Of a stretch of DNA of 64,000 bases, positions 24,731-37,600 are shown piece by piece. A program made the translations under genes and the position numbers. The number at the start of each line of letters is the position of its first letter. Within the stretch, counting starts at the first letter, position 1. The DNA is from Lepisosteus oculatus (lineage: Eukaryota > Chordata > Actinopteri > Semionotiformes > Lepisosteidae): positions 67,711,284 to 67,775,283 of the forward strand of contig NC_090698.1 in NCBI RefSeq assembly GCF_040954835.1, in the 5' to 3' direction. The notes beneath the pieces are model-generated. The model saw only the letters and a program-made list of their open reading frames with translations, did not search any database and had not been told where the DNA came from.

Positions 24731-26732
24731 AGAGATTAAGCAGGAGTGCATTTTTAGAATATACAAATGATAATAATTAGAGTAATTTAGTGGTATTCTA
24801 CAATATGTTTTCCAAGTAATAGAAAGTGTTCTGTGCCGTATGTATATATAAACATAATCAGTTTTGTGCTTCAACTGAGACTCATTCATGCTTGTTTTCT
24901 GTTCAGTAGGCTTCTGTGTTTTATTTATAATTACTATGCACAGCAAAATGTATACATTATTTAACTGGCCTGCTGGTAAAATAAATAATGTGTTTTTTCA
25001 AAGGCTACCACACTTTGCTCTGTTGGAGTGCTTAAAACGTTCCAACACTGGTAGTGAATGCTGGTTTGCTTCCCTACTACAAAGACATCAGTAGCAGTTT
25101 AGTTCTGCTTAGTGTATTATATTTTAAAAGTCTTTTCTATAAGTTAAGAACAGTTTTGCTCAGTGCACCACTTTTATTTTTCACATTTTTAGTAGTCTAT
25201 CTCCCTTCTTATATACAGTAGTATTTCAAACTCCCTCTGTTGCCCAATTCTGTGTCTTCACAAATCACTTATTACACAATACCTTCACTCTTGCTCTTCA
25301 CTGATCAGATTCCTTCTTTGCCAACTTTCCCATCTGATCCTGTTTGGCCAGGGATCCCACTTGTGTCTCTCACACAACAGCCGGTGGAATTGCTGTTTCT
25401 TTTCTCTTTTTTTCCAATCTCTCAATTCTCATTCCCTAATACGGCTTGTCTGCCCGTCTGCCAATAGTAAGGCACAGGGAGTACTTGGAACTCAACCTGT
25501 GCCATGTAGACTCTCCCTCAGCTGTGGGGAAAAAGGTACATTATGCTGCTACCTTGACAGGTGGTGCCTATTCCTCTGGGTCATAATGCCTTCAGATACA
25601 GTAGCCCTCATCCAGCAGACCAGTTCTGTTCCAGGGTCATGCACTTCATCCCCATGGTGCATTGCAAACTACCACACAGCCTGCCTATCCAGAATGTCCC
25701 CCCTCAGTATTATTCCAAGCTGTCTCTTCTTCAAGCCTTCCCAATTTGCCCAGTCCCAGAGCCCTGTAAGCCAGCCCAATCCACCACTAGTAAGACATCC
25801 CCTCAGGAGTTCTCACCCACTCCTTCTAAGCTCTAGACATGGACTGAAACCTTTTTCCTCTGGCCTTAAGATGGCCTTATAAGCCTCTTAATGAGCCCAG
25901 TGGAGTGGCTGATTCCAGGCACACCCTTATAACTCCTTTTCCTCACGTGGGATCTCACTCCCTCTGAGTGACAAACACTCATTCAGAACAGCTGGGCCTC
26001 ATGTTTCAGCTTTTCCTAATTAACAGGCAGCCGTCTTGGCCCAAGGCTATAACATTGGGCCTGGATTGTGGGACAAGATGGTGTATTCTGCACATAGCCA
26101 CCTCTCACTACCTCACGGTGTCATAATGGAGAAAGTCTCTTTCACCTGGCGGTCAGTGAAATACCATTAGAAAACTGCCATACTTTATTTTGAGTGGTAT
26201 AAGCAGTTAATAGATTTTCAGTTCACCCAACTAATGCTCAATAATAAATCCAAATCTGGCAGTTCTAATAAAGCAGTTGCCCTGACTGACTTTTAGACTT
26301 TAAGTTAAAAGGGGAAAAGTTAAAACAGCCCAACATTAATGCTATATTTTTTTTTATTTCCAGTTTACATAAATATAGGCAGGTCTTTTATCCTGTATGA
26401 GGGTAGTACAGCATGTTTCAGTTTTAATGGACATAAGCGTCTGGTTAAAACCATCATAAAGTTTAGGGTGTTGGGTTGTGGGTTAGTTATTGATATCATT
26501 GCCTTGCCATAGAGCAAGAAAGAGCTTGAAGTGCAGTTTACCTAGCTTTGCACTGCTTGTCAAATGGTCTGATAAAAAAACAAAAAACAGATGATTGACT
26601 GCCTGTATTACTTTTCAGTACTCTATTTTTCATCAGTTCTGGAAATCGAGAATCATTGTTGGCAATATACTGTAAGGACCCCCTTGCCCGCAACATGCAG
26701 ATTGGAAATATAGTATGTTGAATGGGCTAGGG
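24731..26732. other. Presumed RUSC2 intron 1, part 8
   Basis: Non-coding. A pyrimidine-rich block at 25230-25870 holds open frames of up to 173 codons (25361-25882). Their products are low-complexity Ser/Pro/Leu with no domain I recognise, so I read the block as non-coding or as an unidentified repeat. Confidence 0.35.
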
Positions 26733-28066
26733 CAGGGGTTCCCAACCTTTTTTGTCAGCCGAACCCTTCAACCTAAATTATATGCCTCAGGTACCCACCC
26801 ACTTGATTTTAACTAAATCAAGCCTTTCAATAAATATAGATAAATGCTACAGCATATCCTCTTAACATGCTTCTTTTCACTATTTCAAAATATTAATATA
26901 ATATTGATAATAATGAAATATTTTGTAATATAATAAAATATTAATATTACTACTGTTGTTATTTTTATTATTACGTTGGTATTTATTAATAGGACTATTA
27001 AAGAATTCAAAACAAGCATTAAAAGCTCACTTGCTCTGGCATAGACCGACCTTTTTAATGGGATACCTGTGCCTGGTGAGCCTTTTACAGATCATCAATC
27101 CTGGGGACAGTCTTTGACAGACGTACTCTCATCTCATCTTTCACATCAAGCATGGATCTCTGCTTTGTTTTTATTGATCCCTTCAGTACTGAAACTCCAC
27201 ACTCACATAAGTATGTGGTTGCAGATGGTAAAAGGATTTTCGAGGCTTTTTGTGTGAGCTCAGGGTACATGGACGAAACAGCAGGGTCCAGCCAAAAAGA
27301 TGTTAAGTCACGTCCAGAGCTCTGGTAGGTCTGATGCAAAAAACTGCCATTACTGAGATCAATCAGCTTGTCCTCCTCCGTCACAGTTAAGCTGTGGGAC
27401 ATGTTTGTGTTGGATGCCTTCAAAAAGGGATTCCTGATCCAGTCTTTGTCAGTTTTTAAGTCACTCCCAGCAAGCATAGTGAGATGGGCACAGATTGTCT
27501 GAGAGATGTCCACTGTTTCAGCCTCCCCATCATTCAATTCTGTTAAGCAGGAGAACATTGCAGTCACCCCATTCCTTACTCGTTCATGCCAGCATCAAAT
27601 CTTTATTATAAATCCTTTGAATTTGTCACAAGTCCAGTATGTTTGTGTGCAGGCCCTGCATACTGGTGTTAAACATATTCAGTTCATCAAACATATCGGG
27701 GTGAAATATGCAAGTTTAGCGTTCCATGTTGGATCCTTGAAGTGCATGGCCAAGTTGGAATTCTGATCAGATAAAAATTGATTAATTGATAAAAAAAGTC
27801 TCAGTGCCCAGCTCAAACACTCAGGACGTTTTAACAACGTATGCTCACATGAAATTCAACAGTTAGGCTAGTCCTATCAGCTAATTCTGTTGGTTTTTGC
27901 ATATAAAGTCACAGTAAAGTGTTACATTTGATTGTTTTAATGTAATATATTTGACTTTAAAAAAATATATTTTTAAAAAAATTGAATTTAATTTGACATT
28001 GACATTCCAACACAATCTCATGAACCCCCTGCAGTACCGCCACGCACCACCGGGTGGTAACCCCTG
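26733..28066 (-). mobile_element. Internally deleted hAT-family DNA transposon
   Basis: Terminal inverted repeats: CAGGGGTTCCCAACC at the left end and, read from the right end inward, CAGGGGTTACCACCC. Eight-bp flanks GGCTAGGG (26725-26732) and GGACAGGG (28067-28074) match at six of eight positions, as expected for an aged hAT target duplication. The 1.33-kb element carries a transposase remnant on the - strand (27085-27770). A complete hAT element is usually 2.5 kb or more, so most of the transposase has been deleted. It sits in RUSC2 intron 1, about 2 kb before the first coding exon. Confidence 0.85.
27085..27770 (-). pseudogene. hAT transposase, C-terminal remnant
   Basis: An uninterrupted stretch (27567-27085, 160 codons) ends with the hAT C-terminal dimerisation pattern: YPELTQKASKILLPSATTYL, then CECGVSVL, then KTKQRSMLDVKDEMRV. 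Farther upstream on the same strand (27770-27570) another frame reads DMFDELNMFNTSMQG, a typical hAT helix. It is separated from the downstream part by stop codons (e.g. after NILDL) and a frameshift. The N-terminal zinc finger and the first catalytic acidic residues are absent, so no active transposase is possible. Closest to ZBED/ZMYM-like vertebrate hAT transposases by motif. Confidence 0.85.
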
Positions 28067-28074
28067 GGACAGGG

Positions 28075-30001
28075 GAATTGGAGGTTTTGTACTGGCTGTC
28101 TGGTCAGGGCTCCTCAGGGCTGGATAGTGGGACGTTTAGGGAAACCTTCCAAGCTCAATCCCATTAGATGGTTATGTAAGAAGATGATCCTGTCCAGAAC
28201 ACCCTTCCTGTGAGTCATCAAGCAAGTTGGTCAGGCAGGGTGGAAGCGAAGCAGCTTGTACTCCATGTCCCGTGGCCTGGTGCTCTCTGAGGTCTGGCTG
28301 TGAGTTACTTCATACTGCCTGTGTGAAGGTAAGAGCAAACACAGCTGTGCAGTCGATTCAAGAGGTTTTCTGTGGGTGTGCTTGCAAGCGTTGGAAAGGC
28401 GCACTGAGCAGAAGGATGTGTTTCATATTTCGTTTTTCACCTGATGGGGTTGGCAAGTGTCTCAGAAGCCTCTGCCGTCCCTAAGAAACTTTACTGGTCA
28501 GTCCCGTTACACAGGAGCATAGATACCACCGTCCAGGCCTGTGTTGAGAGCAGTGGCATTCAGTGACCAAGTTAAAGTCAGAAGATAATGGTCCCATGTG
28601 ATGTCAAGCTTCAGAGAATTTTGAAGCTTCTTATACAAAGAAATTTGAAGGTTTCTATACTTTCAAACAATGTGTGTGGCGGGTGGGATTCTTATTTTAA
28701 ATGTGCTATTAAATAAACTGTTAATTTATATCCAGGACTTTCTAAATTGAGCTGTCCTTGAGTTTTATCTTGACACTGGTGCTTCTGTTTTCTGAAAGGC
28801 CACCTTTCAAAGGCAATGTGCTTGTCTCTGTGAAGAACACAGTTGCCCTTGCTCAAGGCTGGTTTTATTTGTGCTACTGTCAGTTAACTGTTGAATTATT
28901 GTAATGATTCCTCTGCAGTCCTCCCTGTAAGCATTCTAACCTGCTTCTGTTGTTTCACTCCACTGCTTGTAATGTGATAATGTGACCGCGAACACTAGCC
29001 TTTTGTGCTATACCATCGATTCGAATAGGTTTAAAAGAAAAAAAAGGAGAAAGAGGAGAGCATGCTCAACTAGATATTCCATTGCAGATTGAATAATGGT
29101 GATACAAAATCAAGAAATTGATCGAACACTGTCATATTGCTGTCTTCTTGATGCTTTACACAATGTCAGGAACACAGCAGTCATTTTTAGGAGTCATTTC
29201 TAATTCCTTGTCTGGATTTTCTATGCCAATATTTTTAGCAAATTTTTACTTTTGCCATTTATCTAGTTTTGTTTTACACCCACTTTGCATCCGGTTCAGA
29301 TTTTCTTGTTCAGTCTCAAGTTTTAAGAGGCAAAGCAAGATGGAAATACTGGATGGGTATGTTTACAGAAATTTGAACTTGGTGGAAATACTGTGAAACC
29401 TTTCTAGTGACCAAGAGCGTAAAGATCTTGAGATGTGGGTGGCCTTTTCCAAATAGGAAGTACAGTATCTACTGGAATGAGTGCTTTTACAGATGGTATT
29501 ACAAGGACTGCATCACAAGCTGTGGTTTTGCTCCTGAGGTTTGTCGGCATCCTGTACTTTTGTATGACCATACGGGTCACTGGGACAAAGACAAGTGTAG
29601 CAGCTTTAACAAAGCTTATTCATCACTGAAGCATCTGATATTCAGCTTTGTTGCACAGATAGGTTTATCCAATGTGTAAATTGAAGTTTGGCAAAACAGT
29701 GTACATTCTGATTGTAAGTTCTGCAAGAGTTAGGTTCTCCACATTACTGGTAAGATGTCTAAAAGATGAGCAGCCTGCTGGTATTTATCTTGGCAGAGGT
29801 TAATTGTTGTTTTCTAGATGCTCATCCTTAAGAGTTATGTTTTTCTTTCGGGCACATTTGGTTAAAATCAAAGGTTAAAACCAGTCACCAGTTTGGACAT
29901 ACCCACTTCATCCTTTAAAGAAGAAATTACGATTCTCCTGTTTCTGACACACGACCTGTTTGTTGAAACAGACCTCTAATTTTCTGCATTTGTTCCCTCA
30001 G
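28075..30001. other. Presumed RUSC2 intron 1, last part
   Basis: Non-coding DNA leading to the acceptor of the first coding exon. A stretch at about 28200-28328 ends in GTGTGAAG followed by GTAAGAGC, a strong donor context. It might be an alternative non-coding first exon, which only transcript data could show. The intron closes with TTTCTGCATTTGTTCCCTCAG at 29981-30001. Confidence 0.4.
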
Positions 30002-31646
30002 ATGTTTCCTGTGGACCACGATGAACTCTGTTCCACGTTCTGCTCCATCGTGTCATTCCAAGGACCTTGTGGTCGGGATCCTGGTGTTGGGTTTGTAATC
30101 TAGGCCCTACTGCCTCCCCACCTCCCCTCCCATTTCTTGCACAAAGAGAATGGACAGCCCCCCAAAACTGTCAGGGGAGACCCTTATCGTTCATCACATC
30201 CCACTGGTACACTGCCAGGTCCCAGGCAGGCAGTGCTGTGGCTCTCTCAAGCGGACCAACCCCTTCTGCCAACCAGACTTAGGCCTGACACGTACCACGT
30301 CCCTCCCTGAGCGAGACGTCCTGCACAGGGAGGCTCTGGTGTACAGCAGCCTGATCCAGACCTCCAGCAGCAGTGGAGGGGGTGGGGGCGGCAGCAGCCT
30401 GGTCAGTGACTCCTCTTCCTTCACCTCCTCCAACAATTCGGAAGAGCCACCCCCACCTCCCCGGCCCAAGAGCAGGGACCCCACAAGCAAAGCCAATGTG
30501 CTGAGACACAACCCATTCCTGCTGGATGCTGAGGACGATGAGGGTGAGGAGCTGGGTGGGGATGAAGGAGACAACCTGAATGGCTATCTGGAGGACAGCT
30601 CCTTCCATCTGCATGGGAATACCAATGCTGCCAGCAACAAGACGTCATCTTTCCATCTGCATGACCTTGCCTTGGCTGCTGAACCCTTCTTACTGCATGA
30701 CAGCCTAAGAGGCGTGCACAAGACATGGTGCACTCTGTCAGGAAGACCAGGAGTAGCCGAGGGCCATGAGGCTGACAGGTCAGGCCATAATGTGGGGGCT
30801 CTGAAGACTGCAAAACGGTTATCAGATTGCCTGGACCTCCTGGAGCTTGACTGCCAGGGGCGGCATGGCAGTAGTGGCTCCACCCTGTCCATGGACTGCG
30901 GCGAGCAGGAGTGGATTGGGAGCCCCACCGAGGAGGAGGAGGATCCCCTGAGGAATGGACACTGCAGCCGCCCTTGCAGCTGCTGCTCCAGCTCAGATTT
31001 TGCTCTGCACGGCCAAGGACACCGCTGTTGCTGCTTCAGCTTCTCGGAACCTTCGGAGAATGCCGACCACCAGATGGGCTACGTCAGCGACTCCTCCTGC
31101 AACAGCTCCGATGGAGTGCTGGTCAACTTCAGCGCCATCTACAATAAGATGAATAATGGTGGCCCTGCCAAGCCCCTCAACCTCAACTCCGAGGACCAAT
31201 CATGCACGTCCTCAGTCTGTAGCCACTCAGAGGCCGGGGGAGCCTTCTACTTGGATCTGCACACCTCTCCTACTGAACCCCGGGGTGGCACTAATTCTTC
31301 CCAGGATGCCAACACTTGTAGCTGCCACTCACCCCAGGCTGTGGATGCCAACTGCAACTCCTACCACCTGCACTGTGATGGTGGATCTTGCCACACTGAG
31401 ACCTCCGACCTCACTTCCTGTTTCCAGAGCCAGGCACGACTTGTGGTGGCCACACAGAACTACTACAAGCTGGTGACTTGTGACCTCTCTTCTCAGTCCT
31501 CCCCCAGCCCCGCTGGCTCCTCTATCACCAGCTGCTCGGAAGAGCAGACCAAGAGCAGCCCAAGCCAGCCCACTGAGTATTACCTCTTCAGAAAGCCAGA
31601 GGACCAGGAGGCTGTGATGGAATCAAAGGATAATGAACAGGAGCAG
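30002..31646 (+). CDS. RUSC2: RUSC2 exon 2 (5' UTR end and first coding exon)
   Basis: Acceptor TTTGTTCCCTCAG ends at 30001; donor CAG/GTAGGC is at 31646. Coding starts at 30150, after 148 bases of 5' UTR in this exon, with an A at -3. It encodes residues 1-499. Visible features: KRTNPFC, an acidic run ([15 protein letters not shown]), SFHLH repeats, a Cys-rich patch near residues 272-297, the conserved [17 protein letters not shown] block, and [20 protein letters not shown] followed by [19 protein letters not shown]. These blocks also occur in mammalian RUSC2 as I recall it. Confidence 0.93.
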
Positions 31647-34600
31647 GTAGGCGGGGAGCAAGGATCTCTGAGGGAACCCTGTTGATAGGAAGGGTTCACA
31701 AAACCATAAATTTACTAAACTCTTCTGAGACAGCCTGGGGTAGGGAGTGGAAGGAGTGTTCCCTATCCCTTTTATTCTTAGAAATTGTTTTCAGTGGTGG
31801 GTTTTAAAGAATATGGGTTTATTAAAAGGGAAACTGAAGATGTGCTTTTACATGCAACGTATCCTTTCTGTTTGAATATGTTTTTTTCAGCTATGTCCCC
31901 CAAGATCTTTCAAAGTGAAGTACTGAGCCATTTACCACTACGCCGCACACCTTTTTTAGTACTTTTGAATGTATAATCCAGTTAGATTACTAATTACTTA
32001 ACCTTTACCCAGTTATGACAAAAAAATGGGAAGACTTTCAGTAGGTTCACAATTTTAGAAGCAACAGTATTTTTGCCTTAAAAAAGACACTGAAATTTTT
32101 TTGGGGGAATTTGCAAAATAAAATCATTTGCCATGTCATGTGTGCATTGTTCTCGTCTTACACACGACTGCTATAGTGTAGACATTAAATTTCAAACCTT
32201 GAAGTGGCATTTCGCATTGAAACTGTCCATTTCCTGTTGGTATTTTTTGTCATTTCTTGCAGTTAACGATGCCCATTAATAAAGCTGCCTCAGGGTTTTG
32301 AATTTCATACTATGTTTTATCACCTCTTCTTGTTTCAGTAATTCTAACTGTTAGTGAAGGCGGTTAGCTGTACCCTGCTGGTCACGACGAACTTGTATAA
32401 CCTGTCATAGTTTGCTGGGCTGATCTTGGCTTTCGTTCTACAAAATCTCTGTTGCCATGAAACACAACAGCAATGCAAATAATTCCTTAATTTCCTCGTT
32501 GACACCAGCTGCTTTTTATTAAGTTCAAAAGAAAAGGAAATAACGTAATGGTGGCTTGTTTTGAGCTTTTTTTTTATCGTTGTTCAAACTGAGAAACATT
32601 CTTTTCTGTAACAGGAGGGGGGGAAGAGTGGCGAAGAGGTTTTGGAGCCCCCTCAGAATGTCATCGAGGGGCAGTTGTACGTCAACATCTCTCCGCCCAT
32701 GTTGACCGGTGGCGGGGCCACGGGGCGGCCGCGCTCCCGGAGCTACGACCGCAACCTGGACAGGTCCCCCCCGCCGCGGCTTGGCTCCCTGGAGCGCATG
32801 CTGAGCTGCCCGGTGCGGCTGAGCGACAGCGCGGCCCGCGCCTCGCCGCCCCCCCGCGTCACCTCCTTCGCCGAGATCGCCCGCAGCAAGAGGAAGAGCG
32901 CCAGCCTGGGAGGGGGGTCGCCGCCCCCGAAGAGCAGCACGTCGTCGTCGTCCCAGGAGTTCTCCCCCATCCCCGAGCCACGCCACGCCGGGGAGAGCCG
33001 CAGCCTGCCGCCCATGCCCTTCGGACGCTGCTACAGCCAGAGCAGCGTTGACCTGACGCCACACGCCGGCCCCCAGGATCCTCAGCCTCTCGGGGTCTCC
33101 CCCGGGGCCCGCACCAAAGCAGAAGGTAAGACGATAAGCACAGGCCACGACGCGTTTCTGTTCCTTGAAGGTATCCCTCCTCCAGTGGCTGTGGCTCTGT
33201 CGGTTTCACCTTGGTATGGACCGATTTATTCACTTCAGTTTATTTTATATAGCGCCTTTCACAACAAGGTTGCGCCAAGGCGCTTAATAATGCAAGTAAC
33301 CATACATTTTGTCAATACAGAACAGAAGACCAGAAGACAATGGAGGAGAGGAACCAAAAACTCCTTAGTAAGGAGAACAAAAAACCTCTGGGGGTCCAAG
33401 GTCAACTGGTGGCCCAACCTCTTTGGGCATGCTAACATTATATAATTTAAAAAAAGGAAATAAAAATGGGTTTATCATTTGATCACTTCTTTGTATAGTC
33501 AACTCAGTAAAGATCGGGACACAGGGGCCATCCAAATTTTTCCTTTTCAGCATCATTTACCACAAATCTCATGTACCTACTGTATAGTATGTACTGTACC
33601 TGTTAGACACTCATTTAACACTTTTTTTTTGTGTGTGAGGGCTGCATGTGTGCTCTTTTTCTTATTCTGTCTTTGCCTTCTTAATGTCATCATTACATTT
33701 CCAAAAATCATTCAAAATCAGACTCAAAGCTCCTCTGTAACAGAGCGGCTACCAACTAAAGGAATTTTGGAGACATTAGTGGGTCTGTCACATTTTGTGT
33801 CAGAGGACAGTTTGGGAACAAATGTGCTTTTTGAGAATAAAAGCAATACAAAATTTCACACAGTACATTACATAAAACTGCAACTTTTATTTGTAATGTC
33901 AGATATCAAATAAATGGTGTAAGAAATGATCTTCCCTTCTGAAGAAACATGAGGGTCAAGTCTTGTCTCCCATTGGTCACTGTGAATCAGAGGCAGTGAA
34001 AGGGGTGGTCTAATTGTTGTGCAAAAGCATTTTTGCAAAAAATGACTTCCTGTGTAAGAAGATCACAGGGCAAAGCCTGAGCGTAAGACCCTCCTGATTC
34101 TAAAGCTTGAAGAGATCTGTCCAGTACTGTGCTGTACAAAAAAGCAAAGGAGTTCTGGGTTTGTTATCCATGAGGTAATGTGTTTTTATTATGAGGAAAC
34201 ACAGAACAATATAGGCCATTGTTTGGGGAGGGAGGTGTTCAATGTGTCCTATAGCTTTTATGATTTTTTAAAAAATGATTAGACTTTACAACACTACATG
34301 ACCTAATGAAGCACTGTTGTAAAACACACAAAATACAGTAAGACATACAGTACTGTACTTAAAATATATAGTGAAGTAATTGTGTAGGTTCTCTGTTTAA
34401 GTTAATTTTGTGTTACTCAGCCGCATCGAGTTCTGCTTTGCCTGACTCTTTTTACATTGTGCTGTACATATTAAGAGGCGTGAATGTAGTGGCCATGAAT
34501 TCTCACTATACCTCATGTGAAGCACAGTGTCTGAACTGACTGTTGCTCAGAATGAAACAGAGTGGGATTTCTAAATGTGTCTTTCTTTTCCTTTGGTCCT

Positions 34601-37600
34601 TTTGTTAGCGTTCATAGAACATTAAATAGCCCATCTTCCTGTAGTTTGGCAACAAACGTGCAGTGGTAATTTTTTACAAAAATAAAGAAAAATAGACATT
34701 GTTTAAATACTAAATCGAAGATGAGCTCATATAATCTTCTCAGTTTCTCAGCTACAGTACCATGATTCAGCAATTTAAGTTTCATTGTTTAACTTGCTTT
34801 CTGTTACGTTAACAAGCTTTTGAATTCGGAATCGGACTTTTTAATGTCAGTCCTGCACAGAGGTGAAATATTAAGTATATCAACGTAACATAAAAAAGTA
34901 ACAAAGAAAATGGGCCCAGCTAAATCCACTGAACTAGTTTTGGATGATTGTGTACTGCAGCAAGTGTATGACCTATTTTGATTACTTATTTCAGAATGGC
35001 CCCTCATTGTTAAACAATTCGTAGTTATGGGTCACTGCTGGCCTTCAACAACTAATATACTGTAACATGGGAACATTTACTGTAATGGATGAAGGGAGAT
35101 GAAGCTACTTGGTGGCTATTTGGCAAACAGTGTTAAATGTGTGCCGTGGAGCGCTGATGATCTGGCTCCCTTACAGCCCCTTGTTTGTAAGGCAGCAACT
35201 TTAGTTTAAAGGTGAATGAAAAATGGGATGTTTATCTAGGTATAATTTTCATAAATCATAAATGGTTCCATTATTTCTTTTGACAAACACATATTTTCTA
35301 CATCTGACTTCATATTCCAACTTCTTTTCACCAGTATGAGAGCAGATTACATAAATGAAAGGCAAGAGGTGTAATAAAGCCAGATTTCACCACAGTTGGT
35401 CATACAATTAATCTTCTTGACTCTAGATTTTCATTTTTGGGTCATCCACATACAGTACAGTCAGTTCATACAGAATGGGTTTGCAACATAACTTATACTC
35501 TTCTTATACTGAATAGAATAAGTACAGTATGCAGTAGTTTGCTATACCTGAAATTGTTCAGGTGTTGTTTTACTAACATTTTTTAAATCAGTGGAATCAG
35601 ACATCAAGTGGAAGTCTTCTGGATCTTTTCTCTTTCTGTAGGGCATTGTTTGTGATTGATTAGACACCTATTGGGAACTTTTAACAGTGTAGATAAAAAA
35701 TACATGGGTTAAACTTGGCTAGTAAGGTAATAGTGGATCATATAGTGTCTGCACGTCCTTTTAAAAAATGACCTATTTTGATAACTTAATTTTAGAATGG
35801 CCCCTCATTGTTAAACAATTCGTTCTTTTTAAAGCTTAGTGATCCAGCCTTTGTGCCTTGTGCTGTTTGTGCAGCAGTGGTTCAGTGCTCCAACCTGTGG
35901 CCGTCAGTGGTACTGCAAGTGGAGACAGAAGCTTGGAAACGATAGGGCTCCTAAATAAAAAACGCAAACAGATTGTGTAATCATGACTTGAGACCTCTGA
36001 GAGGGGGTTCTGTTGCAGGCATGGATTGACGCGGTGAGTAAGGTTCAAAACAGGCTAGTTTTGATGTAATTTGCTGCTACATGGTGGGGGTTTTCCACAC
36101 GCCAGTATTAGCTGCAGTAGTGCAAGGTGTGTTTTCTTATTTTTTGCTTTTCAGTGTGCAGTATAAACAACTGTGAGAACAGAACACAGTTCTCCTTTCA
36201 CTTTTGTGATTTGTGCAAGAGCTGGGAAATGGCACACAGTCTCTCTTGGTTAGGAGTTATTACTGCTAGCGGTGATTTCTTTTTGTGAATTTTTTCTAGC
36301 TTATGAAAGTACAAATCAGTTTCAGGAGGTTAATGTCAGTTCCTGTTATCTGGCAGTTGGGCTCACCTGTTTACATGAAGGACATTTTCCCAATAGAGTG
36401 CAATAGGCCTTTCGTCACTGAATCCTGTAGGTCGCAGGTTTATAAGACAGACTTTGGAACTGTAAGCGTAAGCTCCTGTTACTGTACGTTGACATAAACG
36501 TAACAGCAGTTTCTTTTTTTTTCTTAGGTAAATGTCTTAGAAGGAAATTCATTGAATAGCTTTTAAGCTGTCCATGTGCCTTTGTTTGATGAAGAGCACA
36601 ACGTTAGTCTCCTTTATTTCTCTGGATTTTGCAGCACAGGAACCAGAGCGCTGAACCAATTTACCCTGACAAAGTAGCAGCCTACAGTAACACAGTCTTT
36701 GTCAGGGCTCAGCTTCTTGCAGATTCAGAAAGGCCTTTACCAGGCCAAACTGCAGATCAGGAATGAGATGTTTGTTGTAGTGTGTTTATGTTTACGTCTG
36801 TGTTGTTGTAGAGTTTTGCACCCCTGGAGTTGGACAGTCTAATGACTCCCTTTCTACCTTACCGGGCTCACGTTTTCCTCCTCCTCCTATGAAACGGAAG
36901 GGAAGTCTTTGCTCTTTAGTTTCTGTCCTCATGTCCGTACAGCTGGTGCTCTACAACTCTCTCTCTGTGTCCCACTCTTTTCCACCACTTGCCCTCTCTG
37001 ATCAGCACGCCCCTCTGTAGGCGACAGGGCAATAAACCTGAGTGAGCCTGACTGGCCTGCTGCAGCCTGTCTTTCCACACCCACTGACACTAGGGAACAG
37101 CGGAGAACTCATCACATTATTATATGTTTGAATGTTATGCTTATTTATTATTTTTATAGTGCATTTACTCATAATGTGGTGCAGTAATTTAAGAAATCCA
37201 CTTTTGTGTGAATTCAAATCTGAAGTCTAAGTTCTACATTTTGGTGAAGTGTGATGACCGAGTAATGGAGACATTCCAAACAACACGGTCGCTGACTTAA
37301 TCAGTCACCTGAATCCCCAGTGACTCATTGCCATCAGACTAGGCATGTGAATATGAAGAAGGGACACAGTCAGAACTGACACGCACACATTTTACACATT
37401 TACAGGGTCCACAGCCGAAATTAGATTCTTCTTTCTCTTCCTTTGCAGCCCATGTGCACTGATGCAACTCCCCGCTCCAACTACATTTTACACAAACACA
37501 AAATCCTACCGACTGTAAATATTTGAATTAACCCTGTGTTGTCTTCTTACCTAAGATCACACCCGAAGAAGGCTCCACAGCCAAAATGTCGTGTTTTCTT

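Noticed and set aside
25361..25882. 173-codon open frame on the + strand
   Set aside because: Ser/Pro/Leu low-complexity product, no domain, in a pyrimidine-rich intronic block, with overlapping open frames in other phases.
32525..33148. 207-codon open frame on the - strand
   Set aside because: It lies opposite the GC-rich RUSC2 exon 3, which is supported by homology and splice phases. Its product is Arg/Gly/Ala-rich without a domain.
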